Below the pieces are notes generated by a model, which had not been told where the DNA came from, did no database searches, and saw only the letters and a list, made by a program, of their open reading frames with translations. A stretch of DNA of 64,000 bases from assembly GCF_016907275.1 (NCBI RefSeq), contig NZ_JAFBBP010000001.1, positions 992,001 to 1,056,000 on the forward strand, read 5' to 3'. Source of the DNA: Micromonospora luteifusca. Lineage in GTDB: Bacteria > Actinomycetota > Actinomycetes > Mycobacteriales > Micromonosporaceae. The translations under genes and the position numbers were made by a program. Shown here piece after piece: positions 63,947-64,000 of this stretch. Within the stretch, counting starts at the first letter, position 1, and every line of letters begins with the position of its first letter.

Positions 63947-64000
63947 CACGGCGAGCGGCGGGCGCGGCCGGCACGACCGGCGCGTCCGCCCGCCCCGCCG
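63943..64000 (+). CDS. Start of a downstream gene, probably an ABC permease (partial)
   Basis: A GTG at 63943 overlaps the stop of the binding-protein gene (GTGA) and the frame stays open to the window end (VTRRAAGAAGTTGASARPA). An Ala/Arg/Gly-rich cytoplasmic tail is common before the first helix of MalF-type permeases. Only position and overlap support this. Confidence 0.35.
   Translation, partial: MTRRAAGAAGTTGASARPA

Overview
The window is high-GC actinobacterial DNA. The gene families and their order (FnIII/MoxR/DUF58/transglutaminase cluster, Xre-DUF397 pair, CebR-type cellulose regulation, a trpE leader with tandem Trp codons, lpqY-sugABC) suggest Micromonospora or a close Micromonosporaceae relative. 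This placement rests on recognised protein families and not on a 16S gene, which the window lacks. Coding density is high, many starts are GTG, and many gene pairs share 4-nt ATGA or GTGA overlaps.

Positions 1-4003 are a mobile-element graveyard against the 3' end of a tRNA-Leu(GAG). It holds an IS256-type transposase running off the left edge, a tyrosine integrase killed by one TGA codon, a frameshifted AbrB-like gene, a head-truncated IS630 transposase and a serine recombinase without its catalytic domain.

Positions 4235-14485 hold an envelope cluster on the + strand. It has a TPR/Pro-rich/FnIII membrane protein, an FnIII-repeat membrane protein, a MoxR AAA+ ATPase, a DUF58 protein and a TgpA-like membrane protein whose transglutaminase Cys and His appear replaced. 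This is the best candidate here for an incompletely described system. Positions 14568-19916 are mixed metabolic and membrane genes.

Positions 20232-25324 form a cellulose-use locus. A secreted CBM2-Ig-GH48 cellobiohydrolase and a GH1 beta-glucosidase diverge from an 843-bp region with three CebR-like operators and a strong hairpin. Next come a two-gene conservon remnant (sensor kinase plus roadblock protein) and an FGGY sugar kinase. A fused anthranilate synthase follows, preceded by a 19-codon leader peptide with tandem Trp codons.

Positions 32105-49494 contain a WrbA-like flavoprotein, a HipA-like kinase/DUF3037 pair, an lpqY-sugABC-like trehalose importer, an RHH/PIN toxin-antitoxin candidate, an Xre/DUF397 pair, a VOC protein, a RusA-like protein, two HAD phosphatases, TetR/LtrA genes and a secreted serine hydrolase.

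Positions 49610-59458 are an alpha-glucan module: a GH63-type glucosidase diverging from a debranching-type glucosidase and a GT4 glucan synthase-like enzyme, then two tandem paralogous receptor Ser/Thr kinases. The window closes with a membrane hydrolase/amidohydrolase pair and the start of a LacI-regulated sugar ABC importer.
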